Source of the DNA: Maridesulfovibrio frigidus DSM 17176
Lineage (GTDB): Bacteria > Desulfobacterota > Desulfovibrionia > Desulfovibrionales > Desulfovibrionaceae
NCBI RefSeq assembly: GCF_000711735.1
Contig: NZ_JONL01000010.1
Span: forward strand, 1 to 64,000
Direction of reading: 5' to 3'
DNA length: 64,000 nt
The translations under genes and the position numbers were made by a program. Below are positions 53,422 through 63,504 of this stretch, in pieces. A model generated the notes under the pieces. The model saw only the letters and a list, made by a program, of their open reading frames with translations. It was not told the DNA's origin and made no database searches. Every line of letters starts with the position of its first letter. Positions within the stretch are counted from its first letter, which is position 1.

Positions 53422-55767
53422 ATGCTTAGCAAAGCCCTTGAACAGTCTCTGACTTCTGCTGTGAATGAAGTCAGGCTCAGAAATCACGAGTTCCTTACTC
53501 TGGAGCACTTGCTTTATGCAATTGTTCAAGAAGAGGTTGGCGCGGATATTCTTGCTGGTTGCGGTGCTGAGTTAATACAGCTCAGAAGCCAGTTAGAGAA
53601 ATTTTTTGATGAAAATCTTGAACCTCTTCCTGAGGGAGTTGAAACTGAAGTAATTCAGACTCTCGGCGTAAGACGCGTTCTCCAAAAAGCTATATGGCAG
53701 AAAAAAGCGGCAGGCAAAGATGTTGTCGAAGTGGGCGACGTGCTTGCCGCTATGTTTGAGGAAGAGGATTCATATGCCGTTTACTATATGAAGACGCATG
53801 ACATTACTCGCCTCGACATTCTCGAATATATTTCCCATGCCCTTAATAGTGAAAACGATTGGGCAGAAGGGCTTAACATTAGCCCTAATCCCGGTTCTGG
53901 ACAAAGTCATGGTCATAATGATCCTGGGCAAAGGCCTGGGCAGGCCGGACAAAAAGGTAAGCCGGGTGGTAAAGATGATAAACAATCTCCACTTGAAGAG
54001 TTTGCCTCAAACCTGACCGAGAAAGCTCGCGATGGTAAGATTGATCCGCTTATCGGGCGTGATGATGAGATTGAAAGAACCTTGCAGGTGCTTTCCCGCA
54101 GACGCAAAAACAATCCGATTTTCGTTGGTGATCCCGGTGTCGGTAAGACTGCTATGGCCGAAGGGCTGGCTCTTGCCATTGCAAAAGGTATGGTTCCCAG
54201 ATCATTCGAGAACGTAGACGTTTTTGCTCTTGATATGGGAGCACTTCTCGCCGGAACCAAATATAGAGGTGATTTTGAATCACGTCTTAAGGGTGTTTTG
54301 GCTCAGATCAAACATATGCCCGGGGCAGTTCTTTTTGTGGATGAAATTCACACCATCGTAGGTGCAGGAGCCGTCAGCGGCGGATCTATGGATGCTTCGA
54401 ACATCCTTAAGCCGTTCCTTGCTTCTGGAGAAGTGCGCTGCATTGGCGCGACTACTTACGAAGAATACAAAAATCACTTTGAAAAGGACCGTGCGTTGTC
54501 ACGTAGATTTCAAAAGATTGATATCAGTGAACCTTCTGTTGAAGAAACCATTGAGATTCTTAAAGGGCTTAAGCCTTATTATGAAGAGCATCATAATGTG
54601 TTCTATTCTCCGTCAGCGATCAAAGCTGCGGCGGAGCTTTCAGCGCGTCATATCAACGAACGTTTTTTACCGGATAAAGCGATTGATGTAATTGATGAGG
54701 CTGGAGCTTTCTATGGCCTCAGTCAGCGTAAACGCAAAGGGAATAAGATTCTTGTTTCCGATGTGGAAAAGGTAATTTCAAAGATTGCCCGCATTCCTAC
54801 ACGGCGTATCACCATGTCAGACCGCACCCGTCTTCAGGAACTTGATATCAATCTCAAGTCTGTTGTTTTCGGGCAGGACGAAGCTGTAGACCTTATTGCT
54901 AAGGCTATTCTTCGCTCGCGTGCTGGCATGAAACAGGTCGGTCGCCCAACAGGTTCCTTCCTGCTTACCGGTCCTACCGGAGTTGGTAAAACAGAACTTG
55001 CAAGACAGCTTGCCACAACCATGGGTATTCACTTCATGCGTTTCGATATGAGTGAGTACATGGAGAAACATGCTGTTGCTCGTATGATCGGTGCGCCTCC
55101 CGGATATGTCGGATTTGATCAGGGCGGATTGCTTACCGAGGGAGTTCGCAAGAATCCTCATTGCGTCATTCTTTTCGATGAAATCGAAAAAGCACATCCA
55201 GATGTATTTAACATTTTGTTGCAGGTCATGGACTACGCAACACTCACAGATAATAACGGTCGTAAGGCTGATTTCAGAAATACAGTTCTGCTCATGACAT
55301 CTAACGCCGGTGCGCGTGAAATGACTAAGAGCGGCATCGGTTTTGGAGCTGGAATTCAAGGTGCAGAAGATAAGGGGCTTGCTCTTAAAGCTGTAGAAAA
55401 GGTTTTCAGTCCTGAATTTAGAAACAGGCTGGATGCGATTGTTTCCTTCAATTCTCTCGAATTAGATGTGATGGAAATGATCGTAGACAAGTTTATTAAA
55501 GAGCTTAACACTCAACTTGTCGATCAAAGAATAACTGTTGTCATTGATGATAAGTCCAGACGCTGGCTTGCAGAAAAAGGACATGATCCTGCATACGGAG
55601 CGCGTCCAATGGCACGCCTTATTCAGACTTCCATCAAAGATGAAATCGCGGATGAAATCCTTTTCGGAAAGCTAGTTAAAGGTGGACAGGTTATTGTCTC
55701 TACTAAAAAATCTAAAGAAGAAGATGAAGTTTTATCCTTTGAATTTAAGTCTGTTGGAGAGAAATAG
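53422..55767 (+). CDS. clpA: ATP-dependent Clp protease ATP-binding subunit ClpA
   Basis: A 781-residue double-AAA+ unfoldase. ATG 53422 follows GAGGT; an ATG nine codons earlier lies inside clpS. The N-domain (about 1-145) is followed by an unusually Gly/Pro/Gln-rich linker (about 160-195). The first ATPase has GDPGVGKT and the second GPTGVGKT, and the ClpP-binding IGFG loop is present (SGIGFGAG). It unfolds N-degron and other substrates delivered by ClpS for ClpP. The terminator at 55802 follows. Confidence 0.97.
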   Translation: MLSKALEQSLTSAVNEVRLRNHEFLTLEHLLYAIVQEEVGADILAGCGAELIQLRSQLEKFFDENLEPLPEGVETEVIQTLGVRRVLQKAIWQKKAAGKDVVEVGDVLAAMFEEEDSYAVYYMKTHDITRLDILEYISHALNSENDWAEGLNISPNPGSGQSHGHNDPGQRPGQAGQKGKPGGKDDKQSPLEEFASNLTEKARDGKIDPLIGRDDEIERTLQVLSRRRKNNPIFVGDPGVGKTAMAEGLALAIAKGMVPRSFENVDVFALDMGALLAGTKYRGDFESRLKGVLAQIKHMPGAVLFVDEIHTIVGAGAVSGGSMDASNILKPFLASGEVRCIGATTYEEYKNHFEKDRALSRRFQKIDISEPSVEETIEILKGLKPYYEEHHNVFYSPSAIKAAAELSARHINERFLPDKAIDVIDEAGAFYGLSQRKRKGNKILVSDVEKVISKIARIPTRRITMSDRTRLQELDINLKSVVFGQDEAVDLIAKAILRSRAGMKQVGRPTGSFLLTGPTGVGKTELARQLATTMGIHFMRFDMSEYMEKHAVARMIGAPPGYVGFDQGGLLTEGVRKNPHCVILFDEIEKAHPDVFNILLQVMDYATLTDNNGRKADFRNTVLLMTSNAGAREMTKSGIGFGAGIQGAEDKGLALKAVEKVFSPEFRNRLDAIVSFNSLELDVMEMIVDKFIKELNTQLVDQRITVVIDDKSRRWLAEKGHDPAYGARPMARLIQTSIKDEIADEILFGKLVKGGQVIVSTKKSKEEDEVLSFEFKSVGEK

Positions 55768-55801
55768 TTTTGAATTGATTTGATTTATTAATAAAATAAT
55801 C

Positions 55802-55836
55802 AGGGGCGGACGTTTGAGCGTCTGTCCCTTTTTTTA
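55802..55836 (+). terminator. Intrinsic terminator after clpA
   Basis: AGGGGCGGACG and CGTCTGTCCCT pair with two G-U pairs and a six-base loop, followed by seven or more T. Confidence 0.9.
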
Positions 55837-55905
55837 TTTATTTGTTTGTTGTAAAAAATGAACTTTAGATTATGATGGTGGAAAGACATATTTTAGGGGA
55901 TTTTT

Positions 55906-56631
55906 ATGGTTGTATATAGGCTAATTGAAGAGCCGATTTTTCCTCATCCTGATGAGTCAGAACCAGATGGACTTCTTGCCGTCGGTGGTGATTTAAGTCC
56001 TGAAAGATTACTTTCTGCTTACGCTTCCGGTATTTTCCCATGGTATGATGAAACTTCACCTATACTGTGGTGGTCTTTGGACCCGCGTTTAATTTTACGT
56101 CTCGACAAACTGTATATTTCAAAGCGCGTGAAGCGTAAGATTAAAAAGCAGGAATATCGCGTCACCATTGATACGGATTTTCGGAATGTAATTACGAACT
56201 GTGCTGGAAAAAATAGACCCGGGCAGGGTGGCACATGGATTCTTCAGGAAATTATTGATGCCTATGTCGAACTCCATAAGCTGGGGTTCGCTCATAGTGT
56301 GGAGGTCTGGAATAAGGATGGAAAGCTTGCAGGAGGCCTTTACGGTGTTTCACTGGGCAGGGTTTTCTCTGGTGAGTCTATGTTTTTTCTGGAGCCGGAC
56401 GCTTCGAAAGTAGGATTTTCGTACTTGGTAAAATACCTGGAAAATAGAGAGTTTCATTTCGTAGATTGCCAGCAACCTACAGATCATCTTAAGTCGCTTG
56501 GAGCGGAAGAAGTCACTCGTGAAGAGTTTTTATCTATGCTCGATGATTCATTGGAATATTCGGCCCTGAGAGGGCGCTGGGAGTTTTTAGCTAATGAGTA
56601 TGACTTGATAACGGAAAACCTCATTCGTTGA
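55906..56631 (+). CDS. aat: Leucyl/phenylalanyl-tRNA--protein transferase
   Basis: A 241-residue enzyme that moves Leu or Phe from tRNA to N-terminal Lys or Arg of proteins, creating an N-degron. Family signatures are PDGLLAVGGDLSPERLLSAY, GIFPWY, WWSLDPR and SVEVWNKDGKLAGGLYGVSL with FSGESMFF. It follows clpS-clpA after a terminator, so the proximity is functional but the transcript may be separate. AGGGG lies before the ATG. Confidence 0.97.
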   Translation: MVVYRLIEEPIFPHPDESEPDGLLAVGGDLSPERLLSAYASGIFPWYDETSPILWWSLDPRLILRLDKLYISKRVKRKIKKQEYRVTIDTDFRNVITNCAGKNRPGQGGTWILQEIIDAYVELHKLGFAHSVEVWNKDGKLAGGLYGVSLGRVFSGESMFFLEPDASKVGFSYLVKYLENREFHFVDCQQPTDHLKSLGAEEVTREEFLSMLDDSLEYSALRGRWEFLANEYDLITENLIR

Positions 56632-56655
56632 TTTTTTAATTTCCCCGCACAATAA

Positions 56656-56690
56656 AAACGGAGAATTTCATTACGAAATTCTCCGTTTAT
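56656..56690 (+). terminator. Intrinsic terminator after aat
   Basis: AAACGGAGAATTTC and GAAATTCTCCGTTT pair exactly with a five-base loop. The T tract is short (TTTAT). Confidence 0.85.
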
Positions 56691-56793
56691 GCATGTAAAA
56701 TACGTGCCATAAAGTTTAGTAAATCTGAACTTTACATTTCATATCTTAGCAATCTGCTTATCACTGCTTGTTTGGCTGTAGGCCTGTCTAATT

Positions 56794-57285
56794 TTAACCG
56801 TCTTCGCGTGTTTCAACTAAAGGCAGATGAGCACTAAGATTATATAGTCCTCTTAATGCGAAAGGGAGGTTGAAATGTGGCACTTTTTCAAATTTTATCA
56901 GCCCAATATCTTTACCTTCATCTATTGATGAAAGAGGCGGAAGGCCTGATGGAACTGGGAAATCTAGTGGATTTGAATTGATGTAATCCAGTCTTGAAGA
57001 GTAGTGGTCTTTAAGATAGTCAATTATCTGATCGCGTTCAGCGGATGTGAAGGCTTCAAGGATTATTTTGCGATCTTTTTTCTCGTCCGATACTGCATCC
57101 AGCATTGCTGGTGGTCCGAAGAGGTTATTCCAATCAATAGATGCTTCGTCACTCTCAGGCCATTCAGGTCTGAAAAGGTGGACTTCGACATCGCGGCGAC
57201 CTTTAAAGCTGCGAACTACCATTGATACTGCATATCCACGGTCTATCGGAATCGCGCCATTTTCGATTTGAATTATAGGAATCAT
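56794..57285 (-). CDS. Hypothetical protein, unknown function
   Basis: A 163-residue cytoplasmic protein with no recognised domain. Strands such as MIPIIQIENGAIPIDRGYAV and DVEVHLFRPEW begin it, and a segment RKIILEAFTSAERDQIIDYL follows in the middle. Near the end FNLPFALRGLYNLSAHLPLV is hydrophobic. AGAGGTAGCA precedes the ATG, and the gene lies between aat and uvrB on the opposite strand. Confidence 0.65.
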   Translation of the reverse strand: MIPIIQIENGAIPIDRGYAVSMVVRSFKGRRDVEVHLFRPEWPESDEASIDWNNLFGPPAMLDAVSDEKKDRKIILEAFTSAERDQIIDYLKDHYSSRLDYINSNPLDFPVPSGLPPLSSIDEGKDIGLIKFEKVPHFNLPFALRGLYNLSAHLPLVETREDG

Positions 57286-57389
57286 TGCTACCTCTTAAAA
57301 TGAATGTTTTAATACTTTTTTGTTTATCCAATAATCTGTTTATCATAACTTTTTTAATTTAACTATACAAGTCAGGAAATAAGAGCAGG

Positions 57390-59396
57390 ATGTCTGGAAA
57401 ATTTGAACTCGTCAGCGACTTTACTTTAAAAGGTGATCAGCCTGAAGCTGTGAAGCAACTTGTGGAGAACTTGAAGCACGGTGTGCAGGATCAGGTTCTG
57501 CTTGGCGCTACGGGTACGGGTAAAACATTTGCCATGGCAAATGTGATAAGCCAGCTTAATAGGCCGACTCTTGTTATGGCTCCTAATAAGACACTTGCCG
57601 CACAGCTTTTTAATGAATTCAAAACTCTTTTCCCTAATAATGCTGTTGAATATTTTGTCAGTTATTACGACTATTACCAACCGGAAGCATATCTTCCACA
57701 CTCGGATACTTTTATAGAAAAAGATTCATCCATTAATGATGATATCGATAAGCTTAGGCATTCTGCAACTCATGCACTGCTCACGCGCCGTGATGTTCTG
57801 ATTGTAGCTTCTGTCTCTTGTATTTACGGTCTAGGTTCTCCTGAATTTTACTCACGCATGATAATTCCTGTTGAAGAAGGGCAGGATTTTCCCATGGAAA
57901 AGCTAATGGACCGTCTGATTGAGGTTCAGTATGTGCGTAATGATTACGATTTCCATCGCGGAACATTCAGAGTTCGCGGTGATGTTATTGAAATTATTCC
58001 GGCATATAGCCGTGAGCAGGCACTAAGAATTGAATATTTCGGCGATGAAATTGAAGCGATTTTAGAAACTGATCCGCTTACAGGCGAAGTAACCGGTCGC
58101 AGGCGTAAAACCGTAATTTATCCTGCCAGTCACTTTGTATCCGATAAAGATAATCTTGAGACAGCGGTAGAGCGGATTCGCGCAGAGCTTTTCGATACGC
58201 TCAATGATTTTAAGCGGGAAAACAAGCTTGTAGAAGCTCAGCGTATTGAACAACGCACAATGTATGATCTCGAAATGATTGAAGAGATCGGCTATTGTAG
58301 CGGTATTGAAAACTATTCACGTCAAATGGATGGCCGTGAAGAAGGTGATCCTCCGGCTACGTTACTTCACTATTTCCCAGACGATTTTCTTCTATTCATG
58401 GATGAATCACACATTGCGGTTTCGCAGGTTGGGGCCATGTACAACGGGGACAGGTCCCGTAAAACAACCCTTGTAAATTTTGGTTTCAGACTTCCGTCAG
58501 CGCTTGATAACCGTCCGCTGTGTTTTGATGAATTTTTAGATAAAATTGGCCAGACAGTTTATGTGTCGGCAACTCCGGGGCCGTGGGAAATTGAGCGCGC
58601 TGAAGGGCTTGTGATTGAGCAGATTATCCGGCCTACGGGACTTCTTGATCCTCTAGTGGAAGTTCGTCCTTCAAAAGCTCAGATGGATGATTTGCTTGCC
58701 GAATGTAAAATTCGTGAAAGCAGAAATGAGCGGGTTCTGATTACAACGCTGACTAAGCGGATGTCGGAAGATTTAACAGATTATTTCAATCAGATGGGCG
58801 TAGAAGCAAAATACCTTCATTCTGATATTGTTACGATGGAGAGAATGGAGATTATTCAGTCGTTACGAGCTGGAGATTTTACTGCATTGGTCGGGATTAA
58901 CCTTCTTCGAGAAGGTCTTGATATCCCGGAAGTGTCTTTGGTGGCGATACTAGATGCTGACAAGGAAGGTTTTTTGAGATCAAACAGATCTCTCATTCAG
59001 ACTTTTGGGCGTGCTGCTCGAAATTCTGAAGGCTTGGTTATACTTTACGCCGACAGAATTACCAATTCAATGCGAACTGCAATGGATGAGACTGCACGTA
59101 GACGATTGAAACAGATAGAATACAACAAAGAGCACGGAATCACCCCGCAAACCATCAGTAAATCTCTGGATAATATGCTGGGAACATTGTACTCTACTAG
59201 ATCATCGGGTGACAAAGTTAAGTTTGCTGCCGAAGAAATGGCAGAATATGGACTTGATCCCGTTAAAATGGAAAAGATGGTTCGTAAGCTGGAAAAAGAG
59301 ATGCGTAAATATGCAAGTGAGCTTGAATTTGAAAAAGCCGCTGAACTGAGAGACCGTATTCAGATTTTACGGAATAAACTTATTACGTTGGGCTAA
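57390..59396 (+). CDS. uvrB: Excinuclease ABC subunit B
   Basis: A 668-residue damage-verification helicase of nucleotide excision repair, normal length. Walker A is GATGTGKT (39-46), the beta-hairpin region has [12 protein letters not shown], motif II is FMDESHIA, the motif near the end of the core is [13 protein letters not shown], and the C-terminal UVR motif (about 627-662, [17 protein letters not shown]) binds UvrC. The K+ channel gene follows after 27 bases. Confidence 0.98.
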   Translation: MSGKFELVSDFTLKGDQPEAVKQLVENLKHGVQDQVLLGATGTGKTFAMANVISQLNRPTLVMAPNKTLAAQLFNEFKTLFPNNAVEYFVSYYDYYQPEAYLPHSDTFIEKDSSINDDIDKLRHSATHALLTRRDVLIVASVSCIYGLGSPEFYSRMIIPVEEGQDFPMEKLMDRLIEVQYVRNDYDFHRGTFRVRGDVIEIIPAYSREQALRIEYFGDEIEAILETDPLTGEVTGRRRKTVIYPASHFVSDKDNLETAVERIRAELFDTLNDFKRENKLVEAQRIEQRTMYDLEMIEEIGYCSGIENYSRQMDGREEGDPPATLLHYFPDDFLLFMDESHIAVSQVGAMYNGDRSRKTTLVNFGFRLPSALDNRPLCFDEFLDKIGQTVYVSATPGPWEIERAEGLVIEQIIRPTGLLDPLVEVRPSKAQMDDLLAECKIRESRNERVLITTLTKRMSEDLTDYFNQMGVEAKYLHSDIVTMERMEIIQSLRAGDFTALVGINLLREGLDIPEVSLVAILDADKEGFLRSNRSLIQTFGRAARNSEGLVILYADRITNSMRTAMDETARRRLKQIEYNKEHGITPQTISKSLDNMLGTLYSTRSSGDKVKFAAEEMAEYGLDPVKMEKMVRKLEKEMRKYASELEFEKAAELRDRIQILRNKLITLG

Positions 59397-59423
59397 CGCT
59401 CGCACATCTGGTGGAAAACAGGA

Positions 59424-60461
59424 ATGAAATCCAAATCCATATATTCAAGACTCCATAACCTCAGAAGAGAATTTGGTATGTTTTGGGGGCTTGCCGCCGG
59501 GTTTATCTATATGACTCTGGTCTTTATAGGCGGCATTATCGGGTACATGTGGATTGAGGGATGGAATTTCTTCAATAGTTTCTACATGGTGGTAATCACC
59601 CTTTCTACTGTGGGGTTCATGGAGGTTTTACCACTTTCTGAGAACGGTAGAATTATGACCTCGATGCTCATACTTGGCGGGGTCGGTGGTTTTGCATATT
59701 TGATTGGTGCCTTTTCTCAATTATTAGTTGAGGGGCGGGTACAAGCTCTTCTTGGGAGACGCAGGATGCAGAAGACAATTGGAAAATTAAAAGATCACAT
59801 CATAGTTTGTGGGTATGGAAGAATCGGTGCTATTGTAGTCGAAGAAGTTCGAAATGAAGGTATCGATGTTGTTGTCATCGAAAATAGCCCGGAACTTGTT
59901 GCCCAGATGGAAGCTCAGGATATTTATTGCATTGAAGGTGATGCGACTAATGATGATACGTTGAAAATGGCCGGACTTGGTCAGGCGAAGTCTCTTATTG
60001 CAGCACTTTCAGACGAAGCGGCAAATGTTTATGTAACTCTCATTGCTCGCCAGTTCAGCTCAAAAGTGAATATTATTGCACGTGGTAATAATAAAACCAG
60101 TATTTCCCGCCTTGAATTTGCCGGAGCTGATAGAGTCGTGCTTCCACATACTATCGGCGGAATACGTATGGCTCAGTCCGTGCTAAGGCCGACTGTAACT
60201 AACTTTCTCGATATCGCCATGCGCGGTAAAATTGATCTTCAAATGGAAGAGCTGTTTGTTACCGAGAGTTCTGAATTTGTAGGACAGGATTTAATTGAGT
60301 CCAAAATTCGTCCTCGCTTTAACTTGATCATTATCGCGATTAGAAAAAACACAGGCGAAATGGTGTTTAACCCCGGCCCTAAAGAAGTGATTGATGCAGC
60401 TGATACTCTTTTGACCGTCGGAAAAATCAGCGACCTTTCAGCCATTCAGAAAATTTTATAG
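59424..60461 (+). CDS. Two-helix potassium channel with RCK (TrkA-N/TrkA-C) domains
   Basis: A 345-residue MthK-like protein. Helix 1 is at about 22-43, a pore loop at about 48-67, and helix 2 at about 77-97. The filter reads TVGFM (62-66) instead of TVGYG, so Tyr is Phe and the last Gly is Met. The RCK_N domain starts at about 121 with IIVCGYGRIGAIV and has the second-strand acid in VVVIENSP; RCK_C ends the protein. RCK channels open on ligand such as Ca2+ or nucleotides. It shares a short intergenic gap with uvrB and may be cotranscribed. Confidence 0.85.
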   Translation: MKSKSIYSRLHNLRREFGMFWGLAAGFIYMTLVFIGGIIGYMWIEGWNFFNSFYMVVITLSTVGFMEVLPLSENGRIMTSMLILGGVGGFAYLIGAFSQLLVEGRVQALLGRRRMQKTIGKLKDHIIVCGYGRIGAIVVEEVRNEGIDVVVIENSPELVAQMEAQDIYCIEGDATNDDTLKMAGLGQAKSLIAALSDEAANVYVTLIARQFSSKVNIIARGNNKTSISRLEFAGADRVVLPHTIGGIRMAQSVLRPTVTNFLDIAMRGKIDLQMEELFVTESSEFVGQDLIESKIRPRFNLIIIAIRKNTGEMVFNPGPKEVIDAADTLLTVGKISDLSAIQKIL

Positions 60462-60523
60462 TTGATTGAATTAGTTCATTTGGCTAAGTATCTGAAGTCC
60501 TTTTCTTCCCAGAATATCTATCT

Positions 60524-60565
60524 ACCCTGATTGTAATTAACTTTCAGGGTGGTTTGGTTTTCTTC
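60524..60565 (+). terminator. Weak terminator after the K+ channel gene
   Basis: ACCCTGA and TCAGGGT pair with a 13-base loop, followed by a T-rich run broken by GG. Confidence 0.6.
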
Positions 60566-60596
60566 AAATAACAAAAATATTTAATCGAAATATACC

Positions 60597-62444
60597 GTGA
60601 AAAAATCAGACGAAAAAAAAGTTAAAGAGCTCGTAAAAACTCTTGAAAAACATAATGAAGGTTATCGCCGTGGCATGCCTACCATCAGCGATGCTAGATA
60701 CGATGAACTCACTGAAGAGCTACGACAAATTGTGCCGGAGCATCCTTTTTTAGGTAATGTCGAGCCTGAAAGTTTTAGTAATAAAGTTGAAATAAGGCAT
60801 CCTAAGCCGATGCTTTCGACTGAAAAAGCTTATACTGTTGATGAGCTTGAAAGATTCGTTTCGCGTGTTGAGAAAGAAGCTAAAGTGCTTGGTATTAAAG
60901 ATATTGAATACCGCATTACGCCTAAACTCGATGGTCTCGCAGCTCGTGATGATGGCAAAATTTTTGCGACCCGTGGTAATGGTGAAGTCGGGTACGAAAT
61001 TTCCAGTGCATTTGCCAAAGGTGTCATAGCTGTAGGCGGCCGTGGGCTGGGCGTGGGCGAAATTGTTTGCAGCCAAAATTATTTTAATGAGCATCTTTCG
61101 GACGTATTTGAACATCCTCGCAATATGGTTGTTGGCATTGTTACCTCTGATAATGTTAATGAGGCTTCAAAGCAGGCTCTACAGGACGAAGCTATAAGGT
61201 TTGTACCATATAGCACTCTTGCGAAGAAGGTCGTTAATGGAGAAGAACTTGTCCGTGACTTGTGGAAGATTTTTGACGAGTTGTGGGAGCAGGCTGATTA
61301 TCCTTTAGACGGGATGGTTGCCGAAGTTACCAATACAGAACTTCAAGACACTTTGGGCGCAACAGCTCACCATTATCGTTGGCAGATAGCTATCAAGAAA
61401 AAAGGCGAATCAGCTGTTACCACAGTCAAAGAAATTCGCTGGCAGGTTGGGCGTATGGGCGCAGTTACCCCTGTCATGGAGGTTGATCCCGTGCCTGTTT
61501 CCGGTGCGACTATCAGCAATGTTACTGCGCACAATGCCGGAATGCTTCGTGACCACTCCATAGGTAAAGGAGCGGTCATCAGGATTATTCGCAGCGGTGA
61601 GGTTATTCCAAAGTTGGAGGAAGTAATTAAGCCTGCTGATTCCGTTGAACTTCTCACCCATTGTCCATCATGTAACGCAGAACTTTACTGGTCTAATGAT
61701 TTTCTTAAATGCCCCGATTTTAGCTGTCCCGCGCGAGTTGAACAGCGTCTTGAGTATTGGTTTAAAACTCTTGGAAATGCTGACTGGTTTGGTAAAAAGA
61801 CCATTGCACGGCTTGTAAAAGCTGGACGCAAAACTCTCGAATCTGTTTATGAAATGGGTGAAGAAGATTTCGTAAAACTTGATTTTGGTCCGATTCAGTC
61901 TTCGAATCTAGCAGAAGCCATTTATATCAGCCGGACTAAGGAAACTGATGATTGGAGATTTCTAGCTGCCTTTGGAATTCCTGACCTTGGCAAGGCTGAC
62001 AGTCGTAAGTTTCTTGGACATTTCAAGCTGGAAAATGTTGTTGATGTTAAGCAGGAAGATCTTGTTGATATTCACGGATTTGGGGATCTTACCAGCCACT
62101 CTGTGACGAAGGGAATTGGTGCTATTAAAGAAACCATTCTCCATATGCTGGCTAAAAATTTCAATTTACGTCGCACTCCGCTTGAAAGTGATACGCAGGA
62201 TATTTCCAGCCCCATTGTGGGGAAAGGAATAGTTTTCACTGGTAAAATGGAACAGGGATCACGCGAAGATATGCAGGCTATGGCTCGTAAAATGGGGGCA
62301 AAGGTCCAGACGTCAGTCACAGGTAAAACGAACTTTCTTGTCTGCGGCAGTAATGTCGGTGCTAAGAAAATGGAAAAAGCCCGTGCAAAGGGCGTAGAAA
62401 CAATGACTGAAAGCGAATTTATGGGTATAGTAAGCGAAGATTAA
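60597..62444 (+). CDS. NAD-dependent DNA ligase-like protein, divergent, possibly inactive
   Basis: A 615-residue LigA-family protein (typical length about 670) from a GTG start with a weak ribosome site. The layout is kept: Ia-like N-terminus with SDARYDEL, adenylation domain with motif I PKLDG (Lys110), OB fold with VGRMGAVTPVMEV, a zinc finger with CPSC and two more Cys, HhH motifs and a BRCT end (GIVFTGKMEQGSRE). But the acid two residues before the motif I Lys is Thr108, RGDG is RGNG (126-129) and the motif IV DGVVVKV is DGMVAEV, so Lys becomes Glu243. By eye these are catalytic positions in LigA. It is probably a second, altered ligase. Confidence 0.8.
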   Translation: MKKSDEKKVKELVKTLEKHNEGYRRGMPTISDARYDELTEELRQIVPEHPFLGNVEPESFSNKVEIRHPKPMLSTEKAYTVDELERFVSRVEKEAKVLGIKDIEYRITPKLDGLAARDDGKIFATRGNGEVGYEISSAFAKGVIAVGGRGLGVGEIVCSQNYFNEHLSDVFEHPRNMVVGIVTSDNVNEASKQALQDEAIRFVPYSTLAKKVVNGEELVRDLWKIFDELWEQADYPLDGMVAEVTNTELQDTLGATAHHYRWQIAIKKKGESAVTTVKEIRWQVGRMGAVTPVMEVDPVPVSGATISNVTAHNAGMLRDHSIGKGAVIRIIRSGEVIPKLEEVIKPADSVELLTHCPSCNAELYWSNDFLKCPDFSCPARVEQRLEYWFKTLGNADWFGKKTIARLVKAGRKTLESVYEMGEEDFVKLDFGPIQSSNLAEAIYISRTKETDDWRFLAAFGIPDLGKADSRKFLGHFKLENVVDVKQEDLVDIHGFGDLTSHSVTKGIGAIKETILHMLAKNFNLRRTPLESDTQDISSPIVGKGIVFTGKMEQGSREDMQAMARKMGAKVQTSVTGKTNFLVCGSNVGAKKMEKARAKGVETMTESEFMGIVSED

Positions 62445-62523
62445 TTTTTATAGTTAGACTAAGTACTTTATATATAGCAATTAATTGGTTCATTAATGGG
62501 CCGTAAAATTTCAGGAGCACAAA

Positions 62524-63300
62524 ATGACTGATATAGTAATCATCGGCGCAAAAGGGCGCATGGGCGCAACACTTGTTCGTCTAATTCAGGAAAGCGACGA
62601 TATGAAGCTTGCAGCTGTAATGGAACGTTCCGGCTGTGAAGAAGGACTTGATGCTTTGGGCTGTGTTTGCGGAACATCTCCTGATGAAGTTCTCGTTAAG
62701 GTTCCCGGCGCAGTGATTATCGACTTTACTGCTCCTGCTGCAACTTTGAAACTGCTCGAAATAGCCGTAATCACTGGCAATCCTGTGGTGATCGGAACTA
62801 CTGGTATGACCGCGGAAGATCTTGCTAAGGTTGAAGAGTTTGCAAAGAAAGTTCCTATCTTCTTCGCTCCAAACATGAGCGTTGGCGTCAACGTGCTTCT
62901 TAAAATTTTACCTGAATTGGTTCGCATGCTCGGACCTGCTTACGATATGGAAATGACAGAAATTCATCATAACAAAAAGGTCGATTCCCCGAGCGGTACA
63001 GCTCTCAAGCTTGCTGAATGCATGGCGGAAGCTCGCGGACTCGTCTACGATGAAGTTAAACAGCATTGCCGTGACGGTATTATTGGTGCCAGAACTAAAG
63101 ATGAGATTGGCGTAATGGCTGTTCGCGGCGGAGACGTTGTCGGTGATCACACTGCATACTTCCTCGGACCTGGTGAACGCATAGAAGTAACTCACCGCGC
63201 TCATTCCCGTGACACATTTGCACAGGGCGCAATTAGAGCTGCCGGATGGCTAGCAGAGCAGAAGCCCGGTAAGATCTATTCAATGGCAGACATTTTCTAA
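62524..63300 (+). CDS. dapB: 4-hydroxy-tetrahydrodipicolinate reductase
   Basis: A 258-residue enzyme of lysine and diaminopimelate synthesis. The NAD(P)H-binding start is [15 protein letters not shown], the catalytic region is [20 protein letters not shown] with His-His and the Lys, and the end has RVFA-like [18 protein letters not shown]. It reduces the DapA product to tetrahydrodipicolinate. AGGAGC stands before the ATG. It is a single-gene unit closed by the hairpin at 63368. Confidence 0.97.
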   Translation: MTDIVIIGAKGRMGATLVRLIQESDDMKLAAVMERSGCEEGLDALGCVCGTSPDEVLVKVPGAVIIDFTAPAATLKLLEIAVITGNPVVIGTTGMTAEDLAKVEEFAKKVPIFFAPNMSVGVNVLLKILPELVRMLGPAYDMEMTEIHHNKKVDSPSGTALKLAECMAEARGLVYDEVKQHCRDGIIGARTKDEIGVMAVRGGDVVGDHTAYFLGPGERIEVTHRAHSRDTFAQGAIRAAGWLAEQKPGKIYSMADIF

Positions 63301-63367
63301 AATTAGTTTTTAATATCTTGGCTACGTATTACAAAAAATGTAGCTGAAATATGGATTTAAGGTTAAT

Positions 63368-63403
63368 AAGGTCGTATCGGTTTATCCGATGCGGCCTTTT
63401 TTT
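63368..63403 (+). terminator. Intrinsic terminator after dapB
   Basis: AAGGTCGTATCGG and CCGATGCGGCCTT pair with a G-U pair and a short loop, followed by T residues. Confidence 0.9.
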
Positions 63404-63504
63404 GTTAATAAATTTAGTAAATAAATTCAGCAAATAAATTGGTCTTATTTTACAAAGTTAAACTTGTACTTTAACTTTTAATATTGTGTAGTATCGAAGT
63501 AAAT

